64,000 nt of DNA, from NCBI GenBank assembly GCA_905178155.1, contig CAJINV010000004.1, forward strand, positions 10,072,381 through 10,136,380. Direction: 5' to 3'. Every line of letters begins with the position of its first letter. Within the stretch, counting starts at the first letter, position 1. Under the pieces are notes generated by a model. It worked only from the letters and a program-made list of their open reading frames with translations. It was not told the DNA's origin and searched no databases. The translations under genes were made by a program, and so were the position numbers. The stretch comes from Amoebophrya sp. A120 (taxonomy: Eukaryota; Sar; Dinophyceae; Syndiniales; Amoebophryaceae). This document shows positions 10,917 to 22,103 of the stretch, in pieces.

Positions 10917-12029
10917 GGGGACAGATAGTATTTACTTTATACCCTGCCTTCCTGTTCCTGCTAAGAAAGGAGCAGGAATGTCGACAACGAAGACGTCTTC
11001 CGCGGGACGAGATCCAGACATCTTAGTCGTACCTAGTCATGTATTGGTATTGCAACGCAATGTGAATGTAGTAGAAGTACACGAAGTGAAGACGAAAGAG
11101 AAAGTCACAGAGTTTCTATTCCGATCGCAAGCGTAGTTCAGTCTTCTTCTTCATGTGCATATATTTACAAAAACAAATGTACAGTACGCGCTGCCGCTAC
11201 CCAGCAAGCTTTATTTGAATACATTATAGACTTGTAGTTTGCGTAAATACAAGAATCTTGAAGGAACGACAAACGGCCCGCTGTTGTTCGCAGGAGATCT
11301 TTTTGTCTGTTGAAATTTTGCAATTCCAGAAAAATTTTGCTTGCTCAGGGTACGCGAAAGAAGAAATCTTCAGAATGCACTGGGGCTGAACAACGCAGCA
11401 AGCCGGCCGGGTGATGCAGGAAAAAAGTAGATCACGAGGTCGTGGCACTACTACGCCGTCTTCACAGATTCGCCTCTGATCAACCACAACCGGGACGCCA
11501 GAGCCATAAGTAGGCTGTTTATTGCGCCACGAAAGTAGAGTTCGTTGTCGATTTCGATCGAAGATCCGAAGCAGAAACGAAAGACCAAGGCGAAAACTGA
11601 TAGACAGGCCATTGTCGACATCGTCTGATGGTTAGGGTTAGACAATGAAAATAAATGAGGCCTAGGCAATTTGCGATGCTTTGGTTTGAATGATCCTCGC
11701 TGTTATTTTTATCATCGATCTGGCACATTTTCTTTTTCGTACGCAGCAGCAGCGTATCGGATGTGGAGTACCTTTACAGCACACTTTGGGTAAGCTCATG
11801 CACATAATGTCAACTTGAACTTCTGCGGCATGAATACCTATGTTTTGTAGTTTTGATCAATCACGACGGACGAGATAAAGTTACTTACTTATTTTTTTCC
11901 TTTTTTTTTTGTGTGCCGTGCCATCGAGAACCCAGTTCGAACGTTTAGTTTCAATTTGTACAATTAAGCCTGGTGGTGCTTGAGCCTGTATACGTAGTAC
12001 CCACCGTTTTAGTTTTGGGACCACGGCTA
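10917..12029. other. spacer
   Basis: AT-richer, with no supported gene on either strand. A long T/C tract (about 11885-11915) lies upstream of the next start codon and could serve as a trans-splicing acceptor region, if this is a dinoflagellate. Confidence 0.4.
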
Positions 12030-12827
12030 ATGAAGATGAAACCGAAAATAGAGGTCAACGTAATGTTGCCCTTCACGACCTCCGGCTCCGCAAGAAATTC
12101 TGGCAAGTCGCAGCTTCCCGCGTCATGGAACAGTTGTTCTGCGACCACTGGATCATTACAACTCTTGGCGAGTCCCAGCAGCGAAGATGCACCAAAAGAA
12201 GCGACGAGAAGGGTTGCAGCTTCTGTGCACGACGAGGAGCCATTTTCCAGCAAGGCCCAGGCGAGAGCTGCGTTTCGCATTCGATTTCGTTTCAAATCAG
12301 GTCTGCGCTTACTTACCAGCAGCCTGGTCGCGCTTTTTTCTTCGATGACCTCCTTTTCATCGTCAACACCAGCGTGCGCAGTGCGGCTGACGTCTGTGGC
12401 TTTTCCGGCTAGAAGCAGAGAAGGTGCTACTAATAGGCCAACAAGCGTTGTTGCTGAGCCAAATACGGCCTCAGTGTCCACTTCAACGGCGGAGTATGAT
12501 GGTGAATCGTCTATGGACAACATCCTCCCCCAAGAGCCGGACCGGATCCGTCGTGTTGATGCCCCTTCCACCGCAGCTACGTCCTCCCAGCACCAGGGTA
12601 GGGAATTACCGAGGAAAAAAACAAATCACGTGATATCCGCGCGCGCCCTGCGGGTCGCGCTGCAGCACCTGCGGTCGGCGCCCTTGGCGAAGGAAAGACG
12701 AGCAGCTTTGGCTAAGTGTGAAGAAGCCATCCGGAAAGCGGGCGGGAACAAGTTCCGGGATCGCGAGGTGCTTGAACTTGTCTACCAGACTTTCCATTTC
12801 ATTCGCAGAAATAAAGAGACGCTCTGA
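12030..12827 (+). CDS. hypothetical protein, intronless
   Basis: A 265-codon frame from ATG 12030 (MKMKPKIEVNVM) to TGA 12827. The N-terminal half is Ser/Thr/Ala-rich and looks disordered. The C-terminal ~70 residues (ISARALRVALQHLRSAPLAK then EEAIRKAGGNKFRD) form a basic, probably helical domain. No family recognised. It lies just 111 bp upstream of the next gene, on the same strand. It carries no introner, unlike its neighbours. A 206-codon frame on the opposite strand is considered a shadow. Confidence 0.5.
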   Translation: MKMKPKIEVNVMLPFTTSGSARNSGKSQLPASWNSCSATTGSLQLLASPSSEDAPKEATRRVAASVHDEEPFSSKAQARAAFRIRFRFKSGLRLLTSSLVALFSSMTSFSSSTPACAVRLTSVAFPARSREGATNRPTSVVAEPNTASVSTSTAEYDGESSMDNILPQEPDRIRRVDAPSTAATSSQHQGRELPRKKTNHVISARALRVALQHLRSAPLAKERRAALAKCEEAIRKAGGNKFRDREVLELVYQTFHFIRRNKETL

Positions 12828-12938
12828 GTAAATATTTCATTCCGTCTATACGTACTGGCTCATGTGTGAATTGGATGTTTCGCGCCGATGGTGGTATAAA
12901 TATACGTCCCTCCCACAAGAACCAAGACCACAACAGGT

Positions 12939-15900
12939 ATGCCCCCCCTGGGTAATCGAGTACCTATGCAATGCAAAAGCATCGCACTAGTATAAATCGC
13001 ATGACAAATTTCCTCAGCATGAAAAAGAAAATTTCTAATGCGGATTTCCCCTGAGAAAGAAATTTGTAATGCATGAATGCGATTAGTACGAGTACGATAC
13101 TTTTGCACAGGATAGTACCCTCTGATCGCCCATTTGGTATTGAAGCAGAGTCCGGAATTGTTTCAAACCTTCCCATATCAAATGCAAAAGTGTCTGGGTC
13201 TGGAACGTTGGAACTTGTGATGCTAACTTTGTCTTTGGACGACTCTAAAAAAATCTGCATTGCATGACCAGCAAGAGGAGCCACATTTGTGCTACGCGAG
13301 GAGGGCATTTGTCATGCGGAAATGGCATCAGGAAGCTTTCCAAAGAGAAAAATCTGTGATGCTGGGTCATGCATTACAAGCAAAGCATCATGGGTCATGC
13401 CAGAGGACAAGCAGGACAACCCTTCCATTCTTCCAGACCCCGACATTTTTACGTTCGATATCCCAAAAAAGCTCCGGTCGAATTTTCTCTACCTGCTCGA
13501 GGCCATCCGGCTGAACGAGAGAGATTCTTCGATAATCATATGATGATGAACTGCAAGAAAAGTAAAAGTATCGTACTCGTATAAATGCATTACAAATTTC
13601 CTCAGCATGAGAGAGAAAATTTGTAATGCGACTTTACCTCAAGAAAAATATTTGTAATGTTGCAAGTCTTGCATTTATACGATTGCGATACTTTTGCACA
13701 GGATAAATCAAGACCATCCGCAAGTTCCAATGCAGCTCCAATGAGGACGACACAAGTCATTTCACGGGCGGCCGGCAGTTGGTTCCTGTCGTACAACTAC
13801 AGCAGGGTACTAGTGAAGACACCAGGGAGGATGAAGAAATTGCCCTTGAGTATCATCATAATCAGGTGGACGACATCAAGAGGAAGAGCTACAGCATGTT
13901 CCACCAGGACGAGGCCGCCACGCTCTATTCTTCTCCTTCACCGTCAGCGTCACACACCATCAAGCTGCATAATCATTTGAAATTCCATCTGAACGCTTCT
14001 TGTTCGGCCCTCAACCTGCTTCGTGCCGTCCGTGCCAACGCAAATGTTCTGTTCGAGGACTGCTGGTGTTCGGTGAGCAAAGCAGCAGCTTTGAGGGAAA
14101 ATATTAGCGGAGCTGCGCAGCACGACAGCTCGCCGCCGAGCAACCCCCTCCAGTTGCTTGACGGGGCAGGAGGTGGACACGACGAGGAGGGCGCTGCAGC
14201 TGCTGATGTTGTAGTCAGCACACCTCCACAGCAGGTCGGCCAGTCGTCGACCTCTTGTTTTTACTGTCCGCCCGAGAATGTCGGATGGAATCCGAATGGG
14301 TTTTGGTACGCAAAGCCCGATATCAAATGTAAAAGTGTCTGAGTCTGGAAGAATGCATGTTTGTCGTGCTTGTCTGGCATGACTCTATAAATCTGTCATG
14401 CACGTTACCCAAGAGCTCCATTTTTCTGTGATGCAGAAACGCAGTTTGTCATGCAGAATAGGCAACACCTAGAAGCTCAGAAACTTGTCATGCTGAGCCA
14501 GCACTTGTGGCCTCATCATGAGACGCCACCCAGCATCACAAGTTTCCAGACCCAGACATTTTTACACTTGATACCCGATTTCCTTCAACTAATTGAATTG
14601 GCAGGCAGAAGCAGGAGTAGGGGAGCAGGCGTCGCGACTCCTGCTTCCTCTGGTGCTGCTGCACCTTCCGGAAGTAGAACATCGCAAGGTAGAAGTAGCA
14701 GTGGTGGTACGACGACAGCTAGTGACCATCAAGAAGCAGGTTCTACTTTTTTGTCCAGGCTCCGTCAGGAACCAGGGGACGAAGAGCACTGCCGCAAGGC
14801 AGCGGAAGAAGAAGAACGGAATAGAATCAACGTGATCAAAGACATCCTTCAGGAGGAGCAGCAGTTTGCGGAGTTTTCAAAATGCCGGGACCGGCTATGG
14901 CGTTCTCAACTGTTACATTCTCAAGTGTTACATGAATTTGTGATGCAAGAATGGAAAAAGTGAAAGGAGGAAGATTGCGCCTTTTGCAATACAAATTTTG
15001 CGCAGATTTTGGTGCTGTTTAGCCCTTCGCAAATTTGTCATGCGAAGCAGCTTGATCTTGGGGATGGTCATGGTATTTTTGCATGACAAATTAATGTAAC
15101 AGTTGAGAATGTAACGTTTGAGAACGCCATACCGGCTGCGGAAGTATTTGAAGAAAGTAGAGACACACGTGCTCCACAAATTCGTCGAGGCTTTTCACGA
15201 TCATTGCGATTTACCAGGACGTCGGGCACCGCTACCGGCGGCTACTTCTGACATTAAGATTGAGACTTTTTCTTCTACCGCCGCGGAAGATCATGAAGAT
15301 GACTTTGTCATTTTTGACAAACTCTTCGCCCTCGCGACCTTCGCTCCGTTCTACGGGAACTTGGCAGCGCGGCGCGAGCGTACGGGGTTGGATGAGACGG
15401 ACGGGGTGAGGCGCATGGCGATGGTGCTGTACAGCGAGACAACGGAAGCTTCGATGATTGAAGTTGCCCAAAAAGCCACGACCCCTGGCGAAGATCTGGT
15501 CAGTTTCCTGGCCGACCACGCCGGCGGTTCGGGGCAAGAAGTTGTGGTAGGCCAGCACGACAACTCTGACTCGTCGTCAAACGCGGCGAGAGGTCCCCGG
15601 CGTCCGAGCACGACTGCTCAGGTCGTTCGGCCAGTGGACTTGTTCCGAAAGTGGCTGCAAAAGGTGGTTGAAGCAAAACGCGTTGTGGGCTGCGACGACG
15701 TGGGGGCGAGGAAGCCGGACCGGGTTGCAGGACAAATGGATGAGGAAAAGAAGAACACAGCTACTGCAAAAACCACAAGAACCAGTCGTGTACTAGGAAA
15801 TGAACTTAGTTTGGCCACAGTAGATGTTGCTGAGCAACAGTCCTCCTCTAGTGTGTCTACTTCATCGCCGGAAGGAGAAGACGTTGCTGCACCAGCAGAG

Positions 15901-18900
15901 CTGCCGTCGTCTACTGCTCACGGGGAGATTTTCCGCCCAATAAACCCGGCATTCGCATTTTCACCTTCTTCGCCATCAAATAATGCGGACCATTCTCCTT
16001 CTCCTTCTGACATTCGGGCTCGACGCACCTTCGAAGCGGGTAGTCCCCACGGAAAGGACAAAAATGAGGGGGAGATGCGGTCATTCTTATTTGATACCAG
16101 CAAGAGTACTGATGATATCCCGCGATCCCCACCTCCCACGGTTCTTAACCCCGATTTTCTCTCCGCCGCCCTGCGCCAGGATCCGCACCACGTGCAGAGT
16201 CGCTTGCAGGAGTCGCTAGCGCAGTTGAAGCGCGGCTTTCAGGCCGAGATGATGCAGATCAACCGACTTATGGAGTTCTCAAACGTTACATTCTCAACTG
16301 TTGCATGAATTTGTCATGCAAAACTACCATCATCTTCATCATCCACAAGCTCAAGCTGCTTCGCATGACAAATTTGTGAAGGGCTAAACAGCACCTAAAT
16401 CTGCACGGGATTTGTAATGCAATTTTTGCAATCTTCCCCCTTTTGCTTTTGGTTTTGCCATTCTTGCATTACAGATTCATGTAACAGTTGAGAATGTATA
16501 ACGTTTGAGAATGCCATACGACTGGGGCACTGGTTCGGTGTGGTGAAGCGGGAGCAGAGCCTGCTGGACAGCATCGTGGCACGCTGCACGCGGAAAGTGC
16601 GGGAGCTGGTAGATGCAATTGCGGCGGTGAACGAGGAGATAGTGGCTTTTGGGAGAGGGAAACAAGAAAAATACAAAGATGTTGGGACAGCTTCTCCTCC
16701 TTCTCATTCTAAAGCGCAGGAGCAGGTGGACCATGACCCGCATCAATGGGCGAAAATAAAAAACGAAATAACTACATTCGACGAGGAGCTGCATCGACTG
16801 GACCCCAGGCGGTCCTTTTTCCCAATGGGCAGACGGGTAGTGGTTCTCCGCGTTTTCAAACACGAGGTTGAGGCGGAGGTGAAAGTAGGGAGACCACATT
16901 CACGAACAGCAGCTTCTACTTCCTCTCAAGCTCCTCCCCCTGCAAGTACTGCAGCATCACCTCCAACAAGGGGCAGCTCCTCGCAGACCACGCCTGCGAC
17001 CGGCACTACAAGACCCCCAAGCAGCACAGGAACCAGAATAAACGTGGCAGTACAAGAACCGCAGGAGCGGACCGCGGGGACAACCAGTCACACGCCGCCC
17101 TCCACCTCTGACTCTAAAGCGGCGGCGCGCACGCCGAGCGACTTCTTCTTCCATGCTGCGGAAAATTTTGCGGCTGCGCAAGCGCTGCGAATAAACCAAC
17201 AGAGACGTCGTGTCTCGATGACTGGTACTGCTGTAAGTCGTGCTCAGCTGGACCAGGAAGAACAGCGCGGGACGTCGTTGACGCGCTCCCCGAGCTCCTC
17301 GAGCTCCTCTTGTACACCTACTGCGTCAACATCATCATCAGCGCCGTCACCACCGGGGGATTCGGGACTGTTGACTGGCCGATCCTCTACTTCAGTCGAG
17401 AGTGTAGCAAGCGCTTCAGCTTCGACTTCCGAATCATCTTCATTCTCTTCGTCTACCAGAAGTAGTAGTTCAAATTCGGCACCAGAACATCTTGTTCGCG
17501 TCGGCGCTTGCACGGCCCCCGGCGCCAGGGACGGCGGCAGTCAGAGCAGTCACGCCATCAGTCCACAAATCAGCCTCGTCAGGCACGAGGTGGAGCAGTT
17601 TGGCCGCCGCCGCGTCGAAGAGGAAATTGTAGAGCAGGTGACGGACGCGGACGACTCAACATCGTCAACATCTTCTGCCAGTGAAGAAAATGAAGCATCC
17701 GCATCGAGCTCGAGCAGTGGTCTTGTATCCAGGCTGTGGAACGGAGGCTACCTTGGTGGTCATCCCAATTCGCTGTTGTTTCCTAGCCGCACTGTAGAAC
17801 AGCGCCGAGCCCCGGCCGCCCGTCAAGCCGGTCTTCCTGCAGCGCAGCATGCAGCTGGTGCAGCAACATCGGTCGTTGCGATGTCGTCGTCCACCGTGGC
17901 GTCAACAAATCTCGCGCGACCTTGTGAAGAACATGAAGTAGTTCTTTCTGTGTCACGAGAAGCCGGCCCACAAGCTACGTATGACGAACAGTTGGATCTA
18001 CTTCCGAAACAAGATCTCACCACGACTCCAACACGACTCGCGGCACCCCAAATAAGCCAAAGCCAAATGAAGACTCTACTACCCTGCGCAGCAAACCACT
18101 CCTCGGACCACGACCGCCGTGCTCCTTGCACGACCCCTAACCACAAGGACGAGCACACGACCCACCGGCGGTTCTTGGTTGACGACCTGCGCAGAACGAG
18201 GGACATGTATTTGGTGAAGGTTGCCGACCTGCAGAAGCTGCTGTGGACAGCGCACTATGCAATGCAAAAGTATCGTACTCGTAGTAAAAGTAATTGCATT
18301 TATGCATTTACAAATCTCGTTCTCAAGGTAAATCAGCATTACAAATTTAATTCTCAATGCTGGGCCAAGTTGTCATGCAATTTATACTAGTACGATACCT
18401 TTGCAGTTCATACACACAGGAGGTTGCGGTTGCTGAAAAATGTGGAGGAAGGATACAAACGAAGTCGACCACCACTTGCACTTCTGGGGACGACAAATGA
18501 CGTTGCTGCTGGGGCAATGAATGCGGTCGGACGAGGAGATGAACCCGGGGCAACAAATAATCGCTCCTCGCGTCCCGCACGCCGGACTCTTCGTCCCGCC
18601 GAGTTGAAGGTGCAAGTCAGTGCCATCTTGAGCTGGCAACAGACCGGCCTCCAGCTGGCACTGCCCTTTTCCTCATCTTCTTCAAAACGTGTAGACGAGC
18701 AACGTCGCGGGTATAATCCGTATCAGCAAGAGCCTACTTCTACCTTGAGAACCGCGAGCGAGCAGTACGAAATTCATAGGCTTGCCGACGATCTTCACTA
18801 TGCTGACGTCCGCGAGATGCTCGAGCTCGACATGGCGGATGGTGTGGAAGAGTTGACGAGATCAGTCGGCCTGAAGGAGCTGCTCCGGCAGCGGATGGCG

Positions 18901-20968
18901 AATTTCGTCTCCCGCGCCGAGGCGGTGATTGCGGCTATGGCTAGGTTGGAACTATGCATTGCAAAAGTAGCGTACTAGGATAAATTGCATTACAAATTTT
19001 GGCAAGAAGAAAAATGGAATTTGAAATGCTGTTTTACATTAGGAGGAAGATTTGTCATGCGTATTTGCAATTAGTACGAGTGCGATACTTTTGCAAAGCA
19101 TAGGAACGCTTCCGGGACGAGATCGCGTCGGGGGAGTGGCTGGAGTATCAAAAGGAAAAATCCCCCCTCCCAATATCGAAAACGAAATTTGTGATGCTGG
19201 ATTTGAGTACACAAATCAGATTTGTCTTGCTGAAGAGGACTGCAGGCCCGCATCAAGCCGGAGTAAAGAGGTTTTGGCCTAGGCGCTTAGCATGAGAAAC
19301 GTCTGCGCTGTAGGCCAAATAGCACCAGCACCACAATCCGCCTGCATAATGCGGCGGAGCGTGGGGAATTGCCTTCTTGCAAGATAGAGATCATTCGTGG
19401 TCGCAAATCAGCATTGCAAATTTTCTGCGACGTACCTTTTCGATATGGGGAGGGCGGATTTTTCTCCGGGATATGGAGCGGCTACTGGACCCGATCGCGG
19501 CGGGTAAAGTAGGAGCTGTTTCTGTGGACAAGACGAATGTTGATGTTGAGGGCATGACGAGGTGGAAGAAGGGCCGGAGCACGCAGGGCACGCTTATTTC
19601 GCTTTCATCTGAAAAAATGTATACCTATGTCTACCCCCCGGCGCCCGAACTCTTGATCTGGAGAATGTCGAGTGACATTATGCCGAATAACTCTCAAGAA
19701 GAAGAGGCGTTTATTGGCGACAAGCTACTGACGCAGAATTGTACTGGAGAAGATTTCACACGGTTGTGCACTGGGGAGGTACTATCTACTTCCAAAAAAA
19801 ACGACCACAAAGAAGATATCAAGCTACTCCAAAACACGCTGAACCAGCACAAACAGTTGCTGCGCGCCCCGGCCGCGGAATTCGACCACTACTTCCTGAC
19901 GGAAAGCACCGGCGCCGCCTCCTGGGCCGCGGGCCTGACCGATTTGGTCGGGAAATGTTTGAGACGGTGGTCCCGGCTTCTGAAGGGTATCGACAACGCA
20001 CGGCTGACCAGGTTGAAAATCCTCCCCGGAGATGCAGTTGTTCTCGCGGATTTCTACGATCCGAAAAAAGTCTTTGGGTCTTCAGGGGACAAGAAGAAAA
20101 ACAAGTATATCACCGGCCGTGTGCCTGGTGTCCCTGTCTCGTCGCCAAGTACAACATCAACAGCGTCATCTCCCTCATCGTCGTTCTGGGAAATAGATGA
20201 ACAGCCCGACGAGGAGGAAGACTCAACAGGAAAAACTACTGCGGAAACACGAGCAAAGGATAAAAAGGATTCCTGCAGGGCGAGACTAGAAAAGGAGATC
20301 GAACAAAGGCAAAGTGCGGTCAGTTCCTTTACTATGGGTATGGGAACATCAGACAACGCGATGAACTTGGTAGAGGAAGGGAGCACCATCAAGTTACTTC
20401 GCATGAGAACCCAGTTGGAGAAGTTGCAGGCTTCCAATTTGCGAGTGGGGCGCGTATTGCGTATTCAGCGAGCAGCAGGAGGAGCTGGTGCAGAAACTTC
20501 GACGCCCTATGCGAGCGGTGCTGTTAAGGCAGAGAGTAAAACGAATTTGCTTAGGGCTACAAATACCGCTCTGCCATTTGTTCAAGGCGAATATGAAGAA
20601 ACATCAAACGACATACTTTATGTGAGTTTTGATTCGAGCAACACGGAAATTTTCTCCCTCCCTCGCTACTGCTGGAGCCGGGCTGTCACGTCAGCTGCAA
20701 GCGAGGTATCCTGTGCAAAAGTATCGTACTCGTAGTAGTTGCAGTCATGCATTACAAACCTCGTTCCCAACGCAAATCAGCATGACAAATTCCATTTGTC
20801 ACGGTGAGCGAATTTGAATTTGTGTTGCAATTACTACTAGTGCGATGCTTTTGCAGTTCATACGAGGCGCTAGCTGATAACGAAAGCAGGCTGGCGAACT
20901 TGAAGCGGCGGCGGGAAATGAGCGGCGAGGAGATGGGCCGGGCGCTGGCAGGGGAAAGATTCGTCTAG
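12939..20968 (+). CDS. large Ser-rich hypothetical protein, 11 exons
   Basis: Start ATG 12939 (MPPLGNRV). Exons: 12939-12964, 13120-13174, 13466-13538, 13711-14320, 14579-14895, 15137-16268, 16524-18255, 18418-18952, 19108-19145, 19479-20706, 20868-20968 (TAG). They sum to 5,847 nt, exactly 1,949 codons. All ten introns are introner elements; there is no GT-AG intron. Helical, charged segments (RDRLRKYLKKVETHVLHKF, WFGVVKREQSLLDSIV, DDLHYADVREMLELD) alternate with long Ser/Thr/Pro low-complexity tracts, densest around 16900-17750. A compact region at 19479-20060 contains MYTYVYPP and FDHYFLTES. I do not recognise a family. The helical parts could be a scaffold or tethering subunit, but I would not assign one. 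Confidence 0.75.
12965..13113. mobile_element. A-family introner
   Basis: Starts TATGCAATGCAAAAGC and ends CTTTTGCACAGGAT. TSD AGTACC at 12959-12964 and 13114-13119. It splits codon 9 of the gene, leaving a 26-nt first coding exon. Confidence 0.88.
13176..13460. mobile_element. B-family introner
   Basis: Starts TATCAAATGCAAAAGTG and ends GACATTTTTACGTTCGATA. TSD TCCCA at 13171-13175 and 13461-13465. The preferred downstream frame needs the splice to fall one base inside the TSD (exon ending 13174), giving N-L-P-K-K-L-R. It is the only B copy where simple TSD removal does not keep frame. Confidence 0.8.
13539..13705. mobile_element. A-family introner
   Basis: The left end is degenerate (TATGATGATGAACTGCAAG) and the right end canonical (CTTTTGCACAGGATA). 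TSD AATCA at 13534-13538 and 13706-13710. Removal bypasses the in-frame TGA at the element start and gives S-I-I-K-T-I-R. Confidence 0.82.
14321..14573. mobile_element. B-family introner (inverted)
   Basis: Starts TATCAAATGTAAAAGTG and ends CATTTTTACACTTGATA. TSD CCCGA at 14316-14320 and 14574-14578. Body closely related to the copy at 2687 and in the same orientation. Removal gives A-K-P-D-F-L-Q. Confidence 0.88.
14896..15130. mobile_element. C-family introner
   Basis: TIRs of about 37 bp start TATGGCGTTCTCAA and end TTGAGAACGCCAT. TSD ACCGGC at 14890-14895 and 15131-15136. Opposite orientation to the C copy at 16269. Confidence 0.9.
16269..16518. mobile_element. C-family introner (inverted)
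   Basis: Starts TATGGAGTTCTCAAACG and ends CGTTTGAGAATGCCATA. TSD CGACT at 16264-16268 and 16519-16523. The internal block around AGGGCTAAACAGC is the reverse complement of that in the copy at 14896. Confidence 0.9.
18256..18412. mobile_element. A-family introner (inverted)
   Basis: Starts TATGCAATGCAAAAGTATCG and ends CGATACCTTTGCAGTTCATA. The TSD is short and within an AC repeat (CAC before, CACAC after). Frame resumes as T-A-H | R-R-L-R-L-L at 18418. Confidence 0.8.
18953..19102. mobile_element. A-family introner
   Basis: Starts TATGCATTGCAAAAGTAG and ends ATACTTTTGCAAAGCATA. TSD GGAAC at 18948-18952 and 19103-19107. Body very similar to copies at 38481 and 46846. Confidence 0.9.
19146..19473. 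mobile_element. E-family introner (inverted)
   Basis: Starts TATCAAAAGGAAAAATCCC and ends GGATTTTTCTCCGGGATA. TSD TGGAG at 19141-19145 and 19474-19478. Its right arm is the reverse complement of the left arm of the E copies at 48452 and 63327. It leaves a 38-nt exon (19108-19145). Confidence 0.88.
20707..20862. mobile_element. A-family introner
   Basis: Starts TATCCTGTGCAAAAGTATCG and ends GATGCTTTTGCAGTTCATA. TSD CGAGG at 20702-20706 and 20863-20867. Removal gives S-E-A-L-A-D-N-E in frame up to the gene's TAG. Confidence 0.88.
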
Positions 20969-22103
20969 GAGAGGGACAATTGATGAAGAAGTAGAATCGA
21001 GGGCGACGATGTTGAAGTAGTCGATGTGAGTTTTATTACGCCCCATGGTGCCACCCGAGGACATAATTGAGATCCTCATGTAATTATTCTAATTTGGGAA
21101 TACAACAGAAAGAGAAACAAAAAGAAACCATTCCCCTCGATGGTACAACGACACGGGGATTTTGAGGCAATCACGAATTTTGGTATACAAAGATCTAGAT
21201 CATAACGACGTAGAGCAGCTAAGTAAATCATTCGTGCAAGTTTTGAGATGCCAGCACTTGAGTATTTAAAATGAATTTGAACCATGATCGTGCCTCCTTC
21301 TGCACCGTCGCAGTATGTTGAGGTTTTCTAGGCTGTAGGTGGTGTCACCGTTGTTAAAACACGATCTATCGTTGTACGTGTGCCAACAGCTCCATATATT
21401 TTTTGCAAAAGCTTGTTTGCGCTTGCCCTGCTTCGAGCCTTATTTGCTTTCAAAATGCACGCAGACACAGAATGACGCCTCGTCTTGGGAAGACGAGGGG
21501 CCTGAACGAGTGATCCATGAAAAGTACTTCTGGTGGACTTGTTTAGTTTCACTACTTCACTTCCTTCGTTCTCGTGCTAGCTCCGGAATAAATTGCAGAG
21601 CGTTAATATGATGTAGTGCGAGAGACTTCTGACGAGTTGTAGATATAACTCGCGTTATCAAAAATACCAGCTTGAGTGATAGGCATCGTGATCTTCACGG
21701 AGAGGTAGAAGGCATCGTGATTTTCACAGAGAGGAAGGTTTGTGGAGTTGGAGTTGGCAAGCTATAGCTTGTGGTAAGTCAACGACCTGGTTTTTGTCGA
21801 ACTCAAGCGTAGACATCATAGTTTTTAGACGAATATAGAATAAACTCGACATAATTCACATTGCACCACCTACCACCACTGTTGACCTTGCTGTTCTTCA
21901 TCTGGATATCAATATCGTCTTGACCTTGCTGGTCATCTGTAGCTAAATCAATATCGTTCTTCTAGTAGTGCGTCCGCTGGCTCGTTGCACACTAAAATCA
22001 AAATAAAACAACAAAGTCCTCCAGAAGTCCGCACCGTCGTCGTGGAAAAAGAGATAAGACTCGTCTAGTATACACGACATCAACTCGTGGGAACTGCAAC
22101 AAG
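20969..22103. other. spacer
   Basis: AT-rich with no supported gene. Two near-repeats of an 'ATCGTGATyTTCACrGAGAGG' type phrase occur around 21680-21740. No introner is present. Confidence 0.4.

Noticed and set aside
11951-12571. 206-codon - strand frame opposite the 12030 gene
   Set aside because: The + strand frame has a better-ordered C-terminal region and agrees with the direction of all other genes. Not fully excluded.
19377-20735. Assignment of the 12.9-21.0 kb protein to a known tethering, SPX/VTC or tubulin-complex family
   Set aside because: Helical segments were suggestive, but no family-defining motif could be matched, so it stays hypothetical.
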